From: Clostridia bacterium
Lineage (GTDB): Bacteria; Bacillota; Clostridia; Christensenellales; UBA1242
DNA length: 64,000 nucleotides
Direction: 5' to 3'
Assembly: GCA_023228225.1 (NCBI GenBank)
Contig: JALOBO010000003.1
Coordinates: 44,056-108,055 of the forward strand
Each line of letters starts with the position of its first letter. Position 1 is the stretch's first letter. Below are positions 18,777-26,752 of this stretch, in pieces. Both the position numbers and the translations under genes were made by a program. Below the pieces are notes generated by a model. The model was not told where the DNA came from. It ran no database searches and saw only the letters and a program-made list of their open reading frames with translations.

Positions 18777-20461
18777 TACTTCTTAAGTTTATCCATATTA
18801 GCTTGATGCTTAGTCGCACTATATGATTTAGGTGTTATTTTTTCAAATATGATGTTTACCGGGCCTGGTTTAGAATTATCAATAACATCATTTATAACGA
18901 TTCCATTTCTATCTTTCCAACCGCCACGAATTAATGGCATTTCATTACGAGTTACAATGATATCTCCAAATTCATCAAGACCTAAATCTTGAGCGTTAAT
19001 ATCATTTGCTTTAGATTGTTCGTTTTCTTCTGAAACAAACCAAATGTTTACACTATCAACGCCTTCAATGTTTTCGATTATTGCAATTAAGTCAGATTTT
19101 GGTATTCTATCACGTCGTTGATTTTTTAAAAGATAGTCCGATAATTTTGATACAATTTGGTCTTTAATCAAATCAGTACTATAATTTTCAAAAGTTATTA
19201 ATGAAATGTTTATTGCGTATCTTTTAACAATTGGGTCAATAATTTGATTTACTACTGTTAAAACTTTTTGTCCGCTTTGTTCAATAAGATCATATATTTT
19301 TTTCTTTTCATCTTCAGATAATAAAAAATTTGATTGCGGAACGTTAAAGTAGTTTTCGTTTGCTCTTTTTCTTTTGTTAATGTCAGGCACTAAAAATAAA
19401 TACACAACATTATCATCAGCTGGATTGCTGTCATTGAATGTTGTATAAGCATCTATGTATGAAAAGTAATTAAACTTTTCTAAAAAGTATTCATAATTAA
19501 CAGTATTTGCTAATACATAATTTCTTGAGTTATGTGGAGCAATTAATTGTGTAAGATTTGTTGGTTCAGACGCAGAGCCAAAAGAAATACTTGTTTCTGC
19601 TGTAACTGTTACTGCATCGGTCATTGTAACTTCATTTCCTAACGCATCATAACCAACAGAATCGAATGTCCATCCAGAAGCATTTGATGTGCCTATGTTA
19701 CCTTCACCACCTGCAGTTACCAAGTATTGTATTTTTATTTCAACACCATAACCAGGTATTGCGCCATAATATCCATTGCCAAAGAAAACATCAATTCCTT
19801 CAGTTAATGATGTTTTTACTATGCAGCCTTTTGTTCCGTATGACATATCAGATAAACTGTCGTATATTTGCCATTCTTCAGAATTTACAAATACTTTAAC
19901 TTCATGCATATCAATATCTTTACCTTTTGCAGGAACAACATTGAATGAAAATAATTTATCGCCGTCACCGTATCTTCTTTGTGTTTCGATTTCACCTTGT
20001 TTAACATTTGCAATAAAAAAAGATCTTGGCTCCATTAATAAACGTGTATCTTCAGAAGGAAGGAATATAGTATAAGGTAATCCATTTTCTTTGCATGCAA
20101 CTTTACTAAAATTAGGAATAATTAAAGGGTTGCCATACATGTCAACCGATTCTTTATACGTAACACGAATAGTACCAGTTGCTGCAATTGCTCGTGTAGG
20201 ATTATGTCCAGTTAAACGTGCTGCTCCATAAATAGAATTTTTCCTTGTTGCTGTTTGTATGTTTAACTCAGTTATTGAATCTTCGATATAATAAAACATC
20301 AGTTGGCCCATATTCAAAATTACCTGAAGTAATTGACCGTATGGTGAAGCAACAGAAAAAACTTGTCCTGATTGTTGATACGTATCCGCAAGATAATGTA
20401 TAGCATCTTTATACATTTCATCGAACTTTATTCTATTTAGTTTGAAAATTTTTAATTCCAT
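18776..20461 (-). CDS. Baseplate wedge protein, J-like (T4 gp6 family)
   Basis: A 561-aa protein of the baseplate J family. It has an N-terminal helical region with a tyrosine-rich LNMGQLMFYYIEDSITELN segment. A beta domain carries the typical phrase VFFGNGYYGAIPGYGVEIKIQYLVTAGGEGNIG (given here as position about 225-260: FGNG, GxIP, GEGN). A C-terminal alpha/beta part about 390-480 holds the VDxVNIWFVSE-like strand. T4 gp6 forms the inner ring of wedges and joins gp25 and gp53. The gene directly follows the gp25-like gene (1 nt gap) and overlaps the 88-aa gene, the same order as W-J in P2. Confidence 0.85.
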   Translation of the reverse strand: MELKIFKLNRIKFDEMYKDAIHYLADTYQQSGQVFSVASPYGQLLQVILNMGQLMFYYIEDSITELNIQTATRKNSIYGAARLTGHNPTRAIAATGTIRVTYKESVDMYGNPLIIPNFSKVACKENGLPYTIFLPSEDTRLLMEPRSFFIANVKQGEIETQRRYGDGDKLFSFNVVPAKGKDIDMHEVKVFVNSEEWQIYDSLSDMSYGTKGCIVKTSLTEGIDVFFGNGYYGAIPGYGVEIKIQYLVTAGGEGNIGTSNASGWTFDSVGYDALGNEVTMTDAVTVTAETSISFGSASEPTNLTQLIAPHNSRNYVLANTVNYEYFLEKFNYFSYIDAYTTFNDSNPADDNVVYLFLVPDINKRKRANENYFNVPQSNFLLSEDEKKKIYDLIEQSGQKVLTVVNQIIDPIVKRYAINISLITFENYSTDLIKDQIVSKLSDYLLKNQRRDRIPKSDLIAIIENIEGVDSVNIWFVSEENEQSKANDINAQDLGLDEFGDIIVTRNEMPLIRGGWKDRNGIVINDVIDNSKPGPVNIIFEKITPKSYSATKHQANMDKLKK

Positions 20462-20462
20462 T

Positions 20463-20825
20463 TTACTTTAATAATATTCCTATTGCAGGTGTTCCGTTTA
20501 GTTTTACGTCGATATAGCATATATCATTGGTTACACCTTGTTTAAATGAAATAACAACTTCTACATTAAAAAATTCCGATTCAGGAACGTATGTAGTTAT
20601 TTGTTGCAAAACCATCTTTTTCAAATCTTCGGCCGAAACTTTTGTTTCAAATACATAATCTTCAATACTTGTGCCAAAATCAGGTTCGCCTAAAACATCG
20701 CCTTTTCTTGTAAAAAGAATCATACGTATTTTAGAAAGAACGGCCTCATACAAATCACCATGTTCTAGTAATTCGGGTTGTATTGTTGGGTCATTTGCAG
20801 TTTTACAATAAATTTCTTTTAACAT
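20463..20825 (-). CDS. Baseplate wedge protein, gp25/W-like
   Basis: A 120-aa protein with the gp25-like fold pattern. It has a helical EAVLSKIRMILFTRKGDVLGEPDFGTSIEDYVFE segment (residues about 26-60; key features are G-x-x-x-G-x-P-x-F-G-T), then helices and two strands ending in the C-terminal sheet. The conserved EPDFG...YVF matches the GE.p.fG..l...lFe signature of the family. In T4 and P2 this protein nucleates the wedge core and contacts the sheath. Adjacent J-like and RIP-tagged genes are spaced by 0-1 nt, showing tight coupling. It is named for the structural family, which has lost lysozyme activity. Confidence 0.88.
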   Translation of the reverse strand: MLKEIYCKTANDPTIQPELLEHGDLYEAVLSKIRMILFTRKGDVLGEPDFGTSIEDYVFETKVSAEDLKKMVLQQITTYVPESEFFNVEVVISFKQGVTNDICYIDVKLNGTPAIGILLK

Positions 20826-21212
20826 TTATACTATAATTTTGTAAGCACCGTTTGCTTCTTTAAAACCTTTTTTTCTCATTACAGTAATTACAACAAGAAT
20901 TAATTCATTATTCTTTCTTGTAAGATTCGCAACAACATTTAAGTTATTTGCTGCATTTGAAATGCAATACTGTTTTCCAACAGTATCAATACCTTTTAAT
21001 TGTCTTTCTCCAATTTCTTCAATTGCTTTTTGTGTCGTATCTAAAATATCTTGGTTTGTAATTACATCACCGCCTTCATCTGTGTGACGAAACTTACGTT
21101 CTTCAGCATGTACAGTAGTATCAATTTCGATTTCAATTTTAATGTCATCGACTAGATTTCCTATTTTGCCTTCCGACATAAATTCATCAAAACTTGGTAT
21201 TCTTTTGTTCAT
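20826..21212 (-). CDS. RIP-tagged (capsid-targeting-like) protein, possible RelE/BECR-type nuclease (128 aa)
   Basis: The N-terminus MNKRIPSFDEFMSE|GK matches the tag shared by eleven proteins here. The bar marks the putative prohead-protease cut (M-S-E|G), which resembles the T4 gp21 site (I/L)xE|(A/G/S). The remaining roughly 110 residues are an alpha/beta domain with an N-terminal TVHAEERKFRH helix and a final VVITVMRKKGF strand. This arrangement recalls small RelE/BECR-fold RNase domains of phages, but the catalytic set is not certain. It sits immediately upstream of gp25. If packaged and injected it could act as an early effector; that is inference. Confidence 0.7.
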   Translation of the reverse strand: MNKRIPSFDEFMSEGKIGNLVDDIKIEIEIDTTVHAEERKFRHTDEGGDVITNQDILDTTQKAIEEIGERQLKGIDTVGKQYCISNAANNLNVVANLTRKNNELILVVITVMRKKGFKEANGAYKIIV

Positions 21213-21213
21213 G

Positions 21214-21342
21214 TTAAAAATTATTTTTTATGAATTGATAAATCTGCCATATTTTATTTTCTCTAAACCATTGCTTACAGTCTAAACAAAATATACGCCA
21301 TTTATCTTTTCGACTTATCTCTATTTTTTTCTTTTTTGCCAT
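21214..21342 (-). CDS. Small basic Cys-x2-Cys protein (42 aa)
   Basis: An ORF found by reading the gap between two RIP-tagged genes. It starts at ATG 21342, 10 nt past the stop of the upstream gene, and stops at 21214, 1 nt before the ATG of the next. The product MAKKKKIEISRKDKW...NNF is strongly basic at the N-terminus and contains FCLDCKQWF, a single C-x2-C knuckle. The near-perfect fit of both ends into the gap supports it as a real gene. There is no Shine-Dalgarno sequence, as elsewhere in this genome. Function unknown. Confidence 0.5.
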   Translation of the reverse strand: MAKKKKIEISRKDKWRIFCLDCKQWFRENKIWQIYQFIKNNF

Positions 21343-21352
21343 TAAGACATTA

Positions 21353-21655
21353 TTAATAGTATTGTTCTTTTATAACTTTTATGGCTTCTTCGATTGCTGA
21401 CGATAATTCAGACTTAGTTAAGCCAACAGTGCCTAATGCTGTAAGAATTGCTGTTAATGATTTTTCTGCATCATTAATAACTTTTGTTGATGAATTCTCG
21501 TCAGCAGGTTTTGTCATTGTTCCTTCAGGTGTAACTTCTTCCTCATCAACAACTTTCTTTTCAGCTGATTGTTGTGGTTGTGTACTTTGTGCAGGAGTTG
21601 ATTTTTGTGTTTCAATCCATTCGGCCATCGATGGAATTCTTTTTATTTCAGACAT
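21353..21655 (-). CDS. RIP-tagged protein, variant tag (100 aa)
   Basis: The N-terminus MSEIKRIPSMAEWIETQ is a diverged form of the shared tag; it keeps K-R-I-P-S and the aromatic position but lacks the Glu at the usual cut. A low-complexity Gln/Thr/Pro/Glu linker follows (about 20-58), then an amphipathic helical C-terminus with the pattern AEKSLTAILTALGTVGLTKSELSSAIEEA. No enzyme motif. It is the first gene of the 21655-18510 unit with a late-type promoter 7 nt upstream. A head core or internal protein role is inferred from the tag. Confidence 0.65.
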   Translation of the reverse strand: MSEIKRIPSMAEWIETQKSTPAQSTQPQQSAEKKVVDEEEVTPEGTMTKPADENSSTKVINDAEKSLTAILTALGTVGLTKSELSSAIEEAIKVIKEQYY

Positions 21656-21662
21656 AATGTAT

Positions 21663-21678
21663 TTTATTTTATATATTC
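21663..21678 (-). promoter_or_regulatory. Late-type promoter (GAATATATAAAATAAA)
   Basis: Minus-strand GAATATATAAAATAAA ending 7 nt before the ATG at 21655. With a start point a few nt past the TATA element the mRNA would be nearly leaderless. Confidence 0.6.
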
Positions 21679-21684
21679 TTTACT

Positions 21685-22131
21685 TTATAATATCATAAAT
21701 TCAAATCTATATCCTGCCTTTAAACACGCAAGTTCTTTTAGATTATTTGTTTTCGATTGAATTTTATATGTAAAACTTGATTTGACTTCAATTATTTTTC
21801 TTTCAGATATGATATAGATATCTGGTATGTAACGATGATCTTTGCCATCAAGACCTTTATAATAAATTTTTCCGATAAACCTTGCAATTGCGTCATCATC
21901 AACAACTATGTCAGATTCTGCATAATCATTTAAAAGTATGTCAAGTGCTTTAGGTTCTGAACCTTGTACCCACACATGTTTTCCTGATGGGAATGTATAT
22001 GATTTTTTTATAAATCTATTTCCATCATCTTTTTTGATTTCACCAGCACGCATCCATCCATCGTCGGGTCCTTCTCGATATGTCTTTGTGTTTCTGTGAA
22101 CAAATTCACTTGGTTTATCCTTTTCAAACAT
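21685..22131 (-). CDS. Stand-alone PD-(D/E)XK nuclease-domain protein (148 aa)
   Basis: Residues about 45-148 are clearly the same domain as the C-termini of the two plus-strand cassette nucleases (43327 and 55490). They share PSGKHVWVQG, then LLNDYAESDIVV, IGKIYY, PDIYI (D104), IIEVKS (E115, K117) and the C-terminal FEFMIL. The D-E-x-K set is a PD-(D/E)XK/EDxHD-type catalytic site. Unlike the cassettes it lacks the N-terminal zinc-finger and repeat DNA-binding region, is on the minus strand and lies inside the head/tail operon. It could be a domesticated former homing nuclease or a structure-specific nuclease. Its N-terminus carries no RIP tag. Confidence 0.75.
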   Translation of the reverse strand: MFEKDKPSEFVHRNTKTYREGPDDGWMRAGEIKKDDGNRFIKKSYTFPSGKHVWVQGSEPKALDILLNDYAESDIVVDDDAIARFIGKIYYKGLDGKDHRYIPDIYIISERKIIEVKSSFTYKIQSKTNNLKELACLKAGYRFEFMIL

Positions 22132-22139
22132 AATTAATT

Positions 22140-22391
22140 TTATTCGTCTAATACGTCAATTGTTACACCAAATTCATCACGTAACATTTTACATGCTTTA
22201 ATTTTATCTTCATCTTTTGCTGGACCACTTAAAGCAAATCTTTTACCATCGCCATCAATTGATACGATAATTTTTTTGTACCGCATGAAATTTTCCATGT
22301 ACGAACATTGATTATTAACGCTTAAATCTCTGAAGTCGTGAATATTTTGTTCATTTATAAATTCTGTTAGCGTCGGTATTCTATTTTTCAT
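22140..22391 (-). CDS. RIP-tagged small protein (83 aa)
   Basis: The N-terminus MKNRIPTLTEFINE|QN carries the shared tag with an I-N-E putative cleavage site. The remaining 69 residues form a small alpha/beta domain (strand KKIIVSIDGDGKRFALSG, helix EDKIKACKMLRDEFG, strand VTIDVLDE) that I do not recognise. It lies 5 nt downstream of another tagged gene with a nearly identical first seven residues, suggesting tag exchange or duplication. Proposed internal head protein. Confidence 0.65.
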   Translation of the reverse strand: MKNRIPTLTEFINEQNIHDFRDLSVNNQCSYMENFMRYKKIIVSIDGDGKRFALSGPAKDEDKIKACKMLRDEFGVTIDVLDE

Positions 22392-22396
22392 GTTTT

Positions 22397-22681
22397 TTAT
22401 TTATTTTCAATTTCGTGTCCGTTTGCTATAAGAATTTTTGCAATTATATTTAAAACACCGGATTGATGATGTGTTGCACCATAATGCATTATTATGCTAG
22501 CTATATCAGATCTGAATATAATTTTCTCATCTTTATCTGCTATATTAATTCCGAAATAATCATAAAAAACTTTCTTTAAAATGTCATATGTCCATTCAGA
22601 TTCTATATACGTTTTGTATGTTCTTGGTGAAACAAACATTTCATTTACATATTCGTTTAATGTAGGTATTCTATTTTTCAT
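22397..22681 (-). CDS. RIP-tagged small protein (94 aa)
   Basis: The N-terminus MKNRIPTLNEYVNE|MF carries the tag with a V-N-E site. The body is helical, with Trp/Tyr-rich DILKKVFYDYFGI and a C-terminal IASIIMHYGATHHQSGVLNIIAKIL segment. No known domain recognised. The start is 1 nt after the stop of the upstream tagged gene and the stop is 5 nt before the downstream one, so the run is translated as a tight series. Proposed internal head protein. Confidence 0.65.
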   Translation of the reverse strand: MKNRIPTLNEYVNEMFVSPRTYKTYIESEWTYDILKKVFYDYFGINIADKDEKIIFRSDIASIIMHYGATHHQSGVLNIIAKILIANGHEIENK

Positions 22682-22682
22682 A

Positions 22683-23210
22683 CTAATATAATTTATCTTT
22701 TAAGGATTGATATTTTTCTTCTGCTTTATCAGCTTTTATTTGTAATGGCGCTAATTCTTTTTTGATTTTCTCAATTTTTGTATTTAATTTATTCAATTCA
22801 CCACCTATGCGATTTGCTTCTTTGTCTTTTTCTGCATCTGTTTTAAGATGACCAATAGTTTCTTCTTGGTCATGCATCAAGTTATTATAGTCATCTTGGT
22901 AACTTTTAAGTTCGTATTTCAAATCGCTAACTTGTCCATCTAACGCATAATAAATGTCTTCTGCTTTTTTGATTTCTGTTCTTAATTTATCATCATCATT
23001 TTTATTTGCTAAATATTGCAAATCATAATCACTGTATTCTTTATTCGATAAGCTAAACTTTCCGTTTTCTTTGCGTATCCATCCATGCTGCGTTTTCATG
23101 AATTTTTCGCCTTGCACTTCAATGAATCCACCAATTGGAGTTTTTGCAAACCCTGCTGGTAATTTTCCTTCATTTAAAAATTCGTCGAATGTTGGTATTC
23201 TTTGTATCAT
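22683..23210 (-). CDS. RIP-tagged protein with long coiled coil (175 aa)
   Basis: The N-terminus MIQRIPTFDEFLNE|GK is the best match to the T4 capsid-targeting/cleavage pattern (L-N-E|G). A short beta segment (GGFIEVQGEKFMKTQHGWIRKENGKF) follows. From about residue 65 to the end the protein is a Lys/Glu-rich coiled coil. Coiled coils are typical of prohead core (scaffold) proteins such as T4 gp22/gp68, so it may be a core component or an injected rod-like protein. It starts 4 nt after the upstream tagged gene ends. Confidence 0.7.
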   Translation of the reverse strand: MIQRIPTFDEFLNEGKLPAGFAKTPIGGFIEVQGEKFMKTQHGWIRKENGKFSLSNKEYSDYDLQYLANKNDDDKLRTEIKKAEDIYYALDGQVSDLKYELKSYQDDYNNLMHDQEETIGHLKTDAEKDKEANRIGGELNKLNTKIEKIKKELAPLQIKADKAEEKYQSLKDKLY

Positions 23211-23214
23211 ATAT

Positions 23215-23829
23215 TTATTTTATTTCTTTAAATTCTTTTCCATTAAATTTGAACCATCCACCCATACTTGTATTTGGGCCACACTCCATGTCAATTTCAA
23301 CAGATATTTGTTTTGCATCGTTATAACCATTTTTTGCAATTGCATCAGCTACAAATTCATTTTCTAACATATCAGTATCAAAAGGATTTGAATCACCAAG
23401 ACAAATAAAAATTTTATTAGATTCTTTATGCCAATAAGTTATCCCATATTCGTGATTGCAAATAATTTCAATTGCTTTGGCGTAATTTACAAGTTTTTCT
23501 TCATCTATCAGCGAAGAACTGCTTTCAAAAATATATGATTCATTAACCGGTTCTTTAATTGTTTCGATACTTTTTATAAAATCAGGACCATCACCATCCC
23601 ATCCAAAAGATTTTTTGTATTTGCCTGCATCAGGGTCTACAACAATTTCGTATGAATGACCAGTATTGCCTATGCCAGCAATATGTTCTAGCATTTTTAA
23701 TAAACTGCCTGATGGATTTCTTGCAACAATTTTTATAACTATATCGTTATCAGCTATTTCTTTTAATTTTGAATTTACACTAAAATCTTCTTTTATGAAT
23801 TCATCAATAGTCGGTATTCTTTGTATCAT
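23215..23829 (-). CDS. RIP-tagged protein, alpha/beta domain (204 aa)
   Basis: The N-terminus MIQRIPTIDEFIKE|DF carries the tag with an I-K-E site. The next region (about 25-90) is an alpha/beta module containing IVVDPDAGKYKKSFGWDGDGPDFI, with the phrase GNTGHSYEIVVDPD and a D-G-D-G-x-D-F motif of a kind I have seen in T4-like phage hypothetical proteins. The C-terminal half (about 110-204) is a second alpha/beta domain. No catalytic site can be assigned. It begins the series of four tagged genes 23829-22140. Confidence 0.65.
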   Translation of the reverse strand: MIQRIPTIDEFIKEDFSVNSKLKEIADNDIVIKIVARNPSGSLLKMLEHIAGIGNTGHSYEIVVDPDAGKYKKSFGWDGDGPDFIKSIETIKEPVNESYIFESSSSLIDEEKLVNYAKAIEIICNHEYGITYWHKESNKIFICLGDSNPFDTDMLENEFVADAIAKNGYNDAKQISVEIDMECGPNTSMGGWFKFNGKEFKEIK

Positions 23830-23847
23830 ATAAAAATGAATATTATT

Positions 23848-24579
23848 TTAATGGAATATCATGAACCAGTCTGGTGAGTTTTCAGAATCAATCTTTTCTA
23901 ATAGTTCTTTTATTTCGTCTTGTCCTTCAGATTTTATACCCTCACCATTTATTGTTACGCCACCTGGTAAGTTATATGTAAACATTGTTAAAATTCTTCC
24001 TAATGATATTTTTGCTTGCGCTGTACAATATCTTTGGAATGTCCAATCTTCAAACATTTTGTCTTCTGCTATTTTTATATATGCTTGCATGAAAACATCA
24101 GCTTTAGGGTCTCTACCTAAAATAACTAAACGTCGTGTGTTGTGATTAAAGTCATACGCAATTCTATCTAAGAAAAATGCTCTAGATAAATCCCAATAAG
24201 ATTCATATGCAGTTCTTAATACCATATCATCAGCGTTGAATGGCGATAAATAAATTTCCTGCGCAATCATTTTCTCTGCAGAGAAATCTGCACCAAAATA
24301 CGTGATTCTAGAATTACCTTTGATTTCTTTTACTTCATAAACAGAAACAACACAATCAGGTAATTGAACGGAACGCGTTTTTTTGAATTCTGCAGATTGG
24401 AACACATCTTTCTTAATTACAAAATAATGAGTTTCTACCGAATATTGATAGTTGATGTATGCCCATTTTAATGCCAAGTCAATAATACGATTGAACTCTT
24501 TGTCTGGAATTGCGTATGGCAATGCGCATGCAACTGTGAGTTCATCTTTGATTTGTTGAATAAATTCTTGTCTAGTCAT
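23848..24579 (-). CDS. Virion structural candidate, neck/connector-like (243 aa)
   Basis: A 243-aa mixed helical/beta protein beginning MTRQEFIQQIKDELT, with helices EFNRIIDLALKWAYINYQYSVE, central strands and a basic helical C-terminal region. Size and helix-strand order resemble small neck or tail-completion proteins of myoviruses, and it sits among head-tagged and baseplate genes. The assignment is weak and based on position. Its first residues (EFI) superficially resemble the tag but lack R-I-P and the (I/L)xE site, so I do not count it in the tagged family. Confidence 0.55.
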   Translation of the reverse strand: MTRQEFIQQIKDELTVACALPYAIPDKEFNRIIDLALKWAYINYQYSVETHYFVIKKDVFQSAEFKKTRSVQLPDCVVSVYEVKEIKGNSRITYFGADFSAEKMIAQEIYLSPFNADDMVLRTAYESYWDLSRAFFLDRIAYDFNHNTRRLVILGRDPKADVFMQAYIKIAEDKMFEDWTFQRYCTAQAKISLGRILTMFTYNLPGGVTINGEGIKSEGQDEIKELLEKIDSENSPDWFMIFH

Positions 24580-24593
24580 TATACGACATTATT

Positions 24594-25289
24594 TTATTTC
24601 CAGTCTTCTGGAAGTTCGTCAGGTTTACCTAAAGCTTTCGCTCTTTTTATTATGTGTTTTTTTGTTTCTGCTTTATTTGCACCTGTTCTGCCAAATGCAC
24701 GTATTGCGTTTTGCAAATCTTTAACAGTTTCAATTGGATATGAGCCATCTTCCATTGCAAAACCTTTATCTGTTAGTTTTTGTCTTTCTTCAGATGAAAA
24801 TTCCCGTTCAACAATATATGATATATGACTGAATGGCACATTTATTTCTTTTCCTTTATATTTAACAACAGCAAAATCTTCAGACCTTGATGATACACGA
24901 TTTATAACAGTTTCTTCTCCCAGTTCATTACTTGTTCCTGGGACAACAAATTCTATCTTATCACCTTTTGTTAATAAACGGATATCTTTATTTTCTAATA
25001 ATTCGCTTTCAAGAACAGCTTCAAGATCTTTTTTAACGAATTGTGTATTTGCATATATTCGCCATTCATCAAATTGATTTTGCATCATTGCAGCAATTTT
25101 TTCGGAACCTTTATAAATTTCATAATTCTTTAATCCATTCTTTTGGTTTATCTTATTGCATTTATATCCTTTTAATTTATTAGTTTCAATTGCTTTTACT
25201 AATTTATCACTAGGTACCTCAATAAAATTAGAATCTTGATTTATTGATTCGTTTATAAATTCGTCTAATGTTGGTATTCTTTTTTTCAT
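24594..25289 (-). CDS. RIP-tagged protein with C-terminal phage-type helical module (231 aa)
   Basis: The N-terminus MKKRIPTLDEFINE|SI carries the tag (I-N-E|S, an excellent fit). The middle is an unrecognised alpha/beta region (about 20-150). The last 65 residues read KGFAMEDGSYPIET then VKDLQNAIRAFGR, HIIKRAKALGKPDELPEDW. This is a compact module found at the C-terminus of many phage head-maturation and capsid-associated proteins (pattern G.A..DGS.PI....DL.NAI.A.GR...K..I..RA..L......P..W). Its presence strengthens a head-related role. Located between the amidoligase and the neck-like candidate. Confidence 0.72.
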   Translation of the reverse strand: MKKRIPTLDEFINESINQDSNFIEVPSDKLVKAIETNKLKGYKCNKINQKNGLKNYEIYKGSEKIAAMMQNQFDEWRIYANTQFVKKDLEAVLESELLENKDIRLLTKGDKIEFVVPGTSNELGEETVINRVSSRSEDFAVVKYKGKEINVPFSHISYIVEREFSSEERQKLTDKGFAMEDGSYPIETVKDLQNAIRAFGRTGANKAETKKHIIKRAKALGKPDELPEDWK

Positions 25290-25293
25290 GTGT

Positions 25294-26715
25294 TTATCTT
25301 TTTCCTTTTCCTTTAGTTGCTTTTAAAATTTTTGCTTGTTTATAATCTTTTGGATTAGGTTCTTTATAAACACCGAACGTTCCTTTAAGTCTTTTCGGTT
25401 TATCTTCAGTTATGCTAACAATACTTGTTTCTGGCGAGATATCTGCATTTGCACCTTTTTTACCTTTTCTGAAAACACCTTCCTCCATTTTGCAGTCAAT
25501 TATATAAATGCCATCATTTGCAACATAGCAATCTTGCATAAGATTCGATTTTTGAACATTTGTATTTTCAACTTTACAGCCTTTTAATGTGTTATCTTTA
25601 ATTACATCACATTCAATAAAATGTGTTTTATCCATTTCGCAATTGTAAAATTTGCATCTTGTAAAAATTCCATAGCCAGTACAATGAACTAGTTCTAAAT
25701 CAAAGCATTCAACATTTTGCAAATCTGCATCTTTAATTTGTAATGCGCCTATTTCAGAATCGTAGTTAATATCCATTTTTTCACATTTTGATGCAACAAG
25801 AAATTTGAACAACATATCGTTAACATGTGACCATGATGATTTTAATGTTTGAATATCATTTTTCATATCAAAAGTTAAATTAATATGTGGAAACGTTTTT
25901 TTGAACAATTCTGGGTTTTTATAGCAGTCAAGATATTTTTTATGGTCATCTAAAATTTTGTTTAATTTCGTGATGTCATTTTGATTTAATGTAGTTGTTT
26001 GCGATAACGTATAAAGTGATGTAATTGAAAACTCAAGTACCTCTAAGATATCTTGTTTTTTCTTTTGATAATCTGCACCACCAAGAAATCTAAATTCGAT
26101 ATAATTAAGTGGTGCTTTTGTTAAGTTAACAGCATAATATTTTGTTGGCGCAACAGTAAATTGCGAATTAGCATTTGCAACACCGATGTCGAATATGCTA
26201 TTGATTACCATGTTCTTTATTGATTTTGCATAAACAGAATCTTTTCTGTTTGGAAATCTTTTCCAAACAAATTCTTCATTAAATCCTAGGCAGAATTTAA
26301 CTTTGTTCATGTGTGAAATTGGTGTTTGCATTTTAATTTTCCATGCATCGAATGATATGTTTAATTGTATTGCTGTTCTTTCAGTTGTCCATGCGTTTTC
26401 ATCAATCCATTTTAACACTTTAAGTAACACGATTTTCGCATCAGCAAAAGGCAATGGCCCAGTGATTAATTCTTTACAATCTTTACCGCCTGAAAAGTCA
26501 GATTCAATTTTAAATAAATTAGCAGTTGTTGTTACTGGTGTATGATATTTTAATTCTGGCGAATTAAAGCTATCAACATTCATAGGAACAACAACTTTAA
26601 TGCCTAATGTTTCAGTAAGACTACGTGCAACAATGAGAGGTTCTTCCTTTGTTAAAAATTCAAACTCGAATCCAATTTTTGAACTATTTAGTATTTCGTC
26701 TTCTGTATATTTCAT
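25294..26715 (-). CDS. Amidoligase-family protein with pentapeptide-like C-terminus (473 aa)
   Basis: The N-terminal domain has the signatures of phage/bacterial amidoligases: GFEFEF (residues about 15-20, the metal-binding E-x-E), a DFSGGKDCKELITGPLP block (about 74-90, the D...E(L)(I/V)(S/T)xP pattern) and QLNISF (about 118). Amidoligases are ATP-dependent COOH-NH2 ligases related to glutamine synthetase and glutamate-cysteine ligase. The C-terminal third (about 335-430) is a series of short repeats alternating C/N-x-x and D/E residues that look like a right-handed beta-helix. The tail is Lys-rich. It has its own late-type promoter. The acceptor is unknown; peptide tags on virion or cell-wall peptides are possibilities. 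Confidence 0.7.
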   Translation of the reverse strand: MKYTEDEILNSSKIGFEFEFLTKEEPLIVARSLTETLGIKVVVPMNVDSFNSPELKYHTPVTTTANLFKIESDFSGGKDCKELITGPLPFADAKIVLLKVLKWIDENAWTTERTAIQLNISFDAWKIKMQTPISHMNKVKFCLGFNEEFVWKRFPNRKDSVYAKSIKNMVINSIFDIGVANANSQFTVAPTKYYAVNLTKAPLNYIEFRFLGGADYQKKKQDILEVLEFSITSLYTLSQTTTLNQNDITKLNKILDDHKKYLDCYKNPELFKKTFPHINLTFDMKNDIQTLKSSWSHVNDMLFKFLVASKCEKMDINYDSEIGALQIKDADLQNVECFDLELVHCTGYGIFTRCKFYNCEMDKTHFIECDVIKDNTLKGCKVENTNVQKSNLMQDCYVANDGIYIIDCKMEEGVFRKGKKGANADISPETSIVSITEDKPKRLKGTFGVYKEPNPKDYKQAKILKATKGKGKR

Positions 26716-26728
26716 AAACTATTTATAT

Positions 26729-26743
26729 TTTATTTATATATTC
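26729..26743 (-). promoter_or_regulatory. Late-type promoter (GAATATATAAATAAA)
   Basis: Minus-strand GAATATATAAATAAA, 13 nt before the amidoligase ATG at 26715 and just past the S1-gene terminator. Confidence 0.6.
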
Positions 26744-26752
26744 AAAACTAAA

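Noticed and set aside
23848..24579. MTRQEFIQQIKDEL start as another capsid-targeting tag
   Set aside because: Has E-F-I but no R-I-P and no (I/L)xE cut near residue 14, so not counted in the family.
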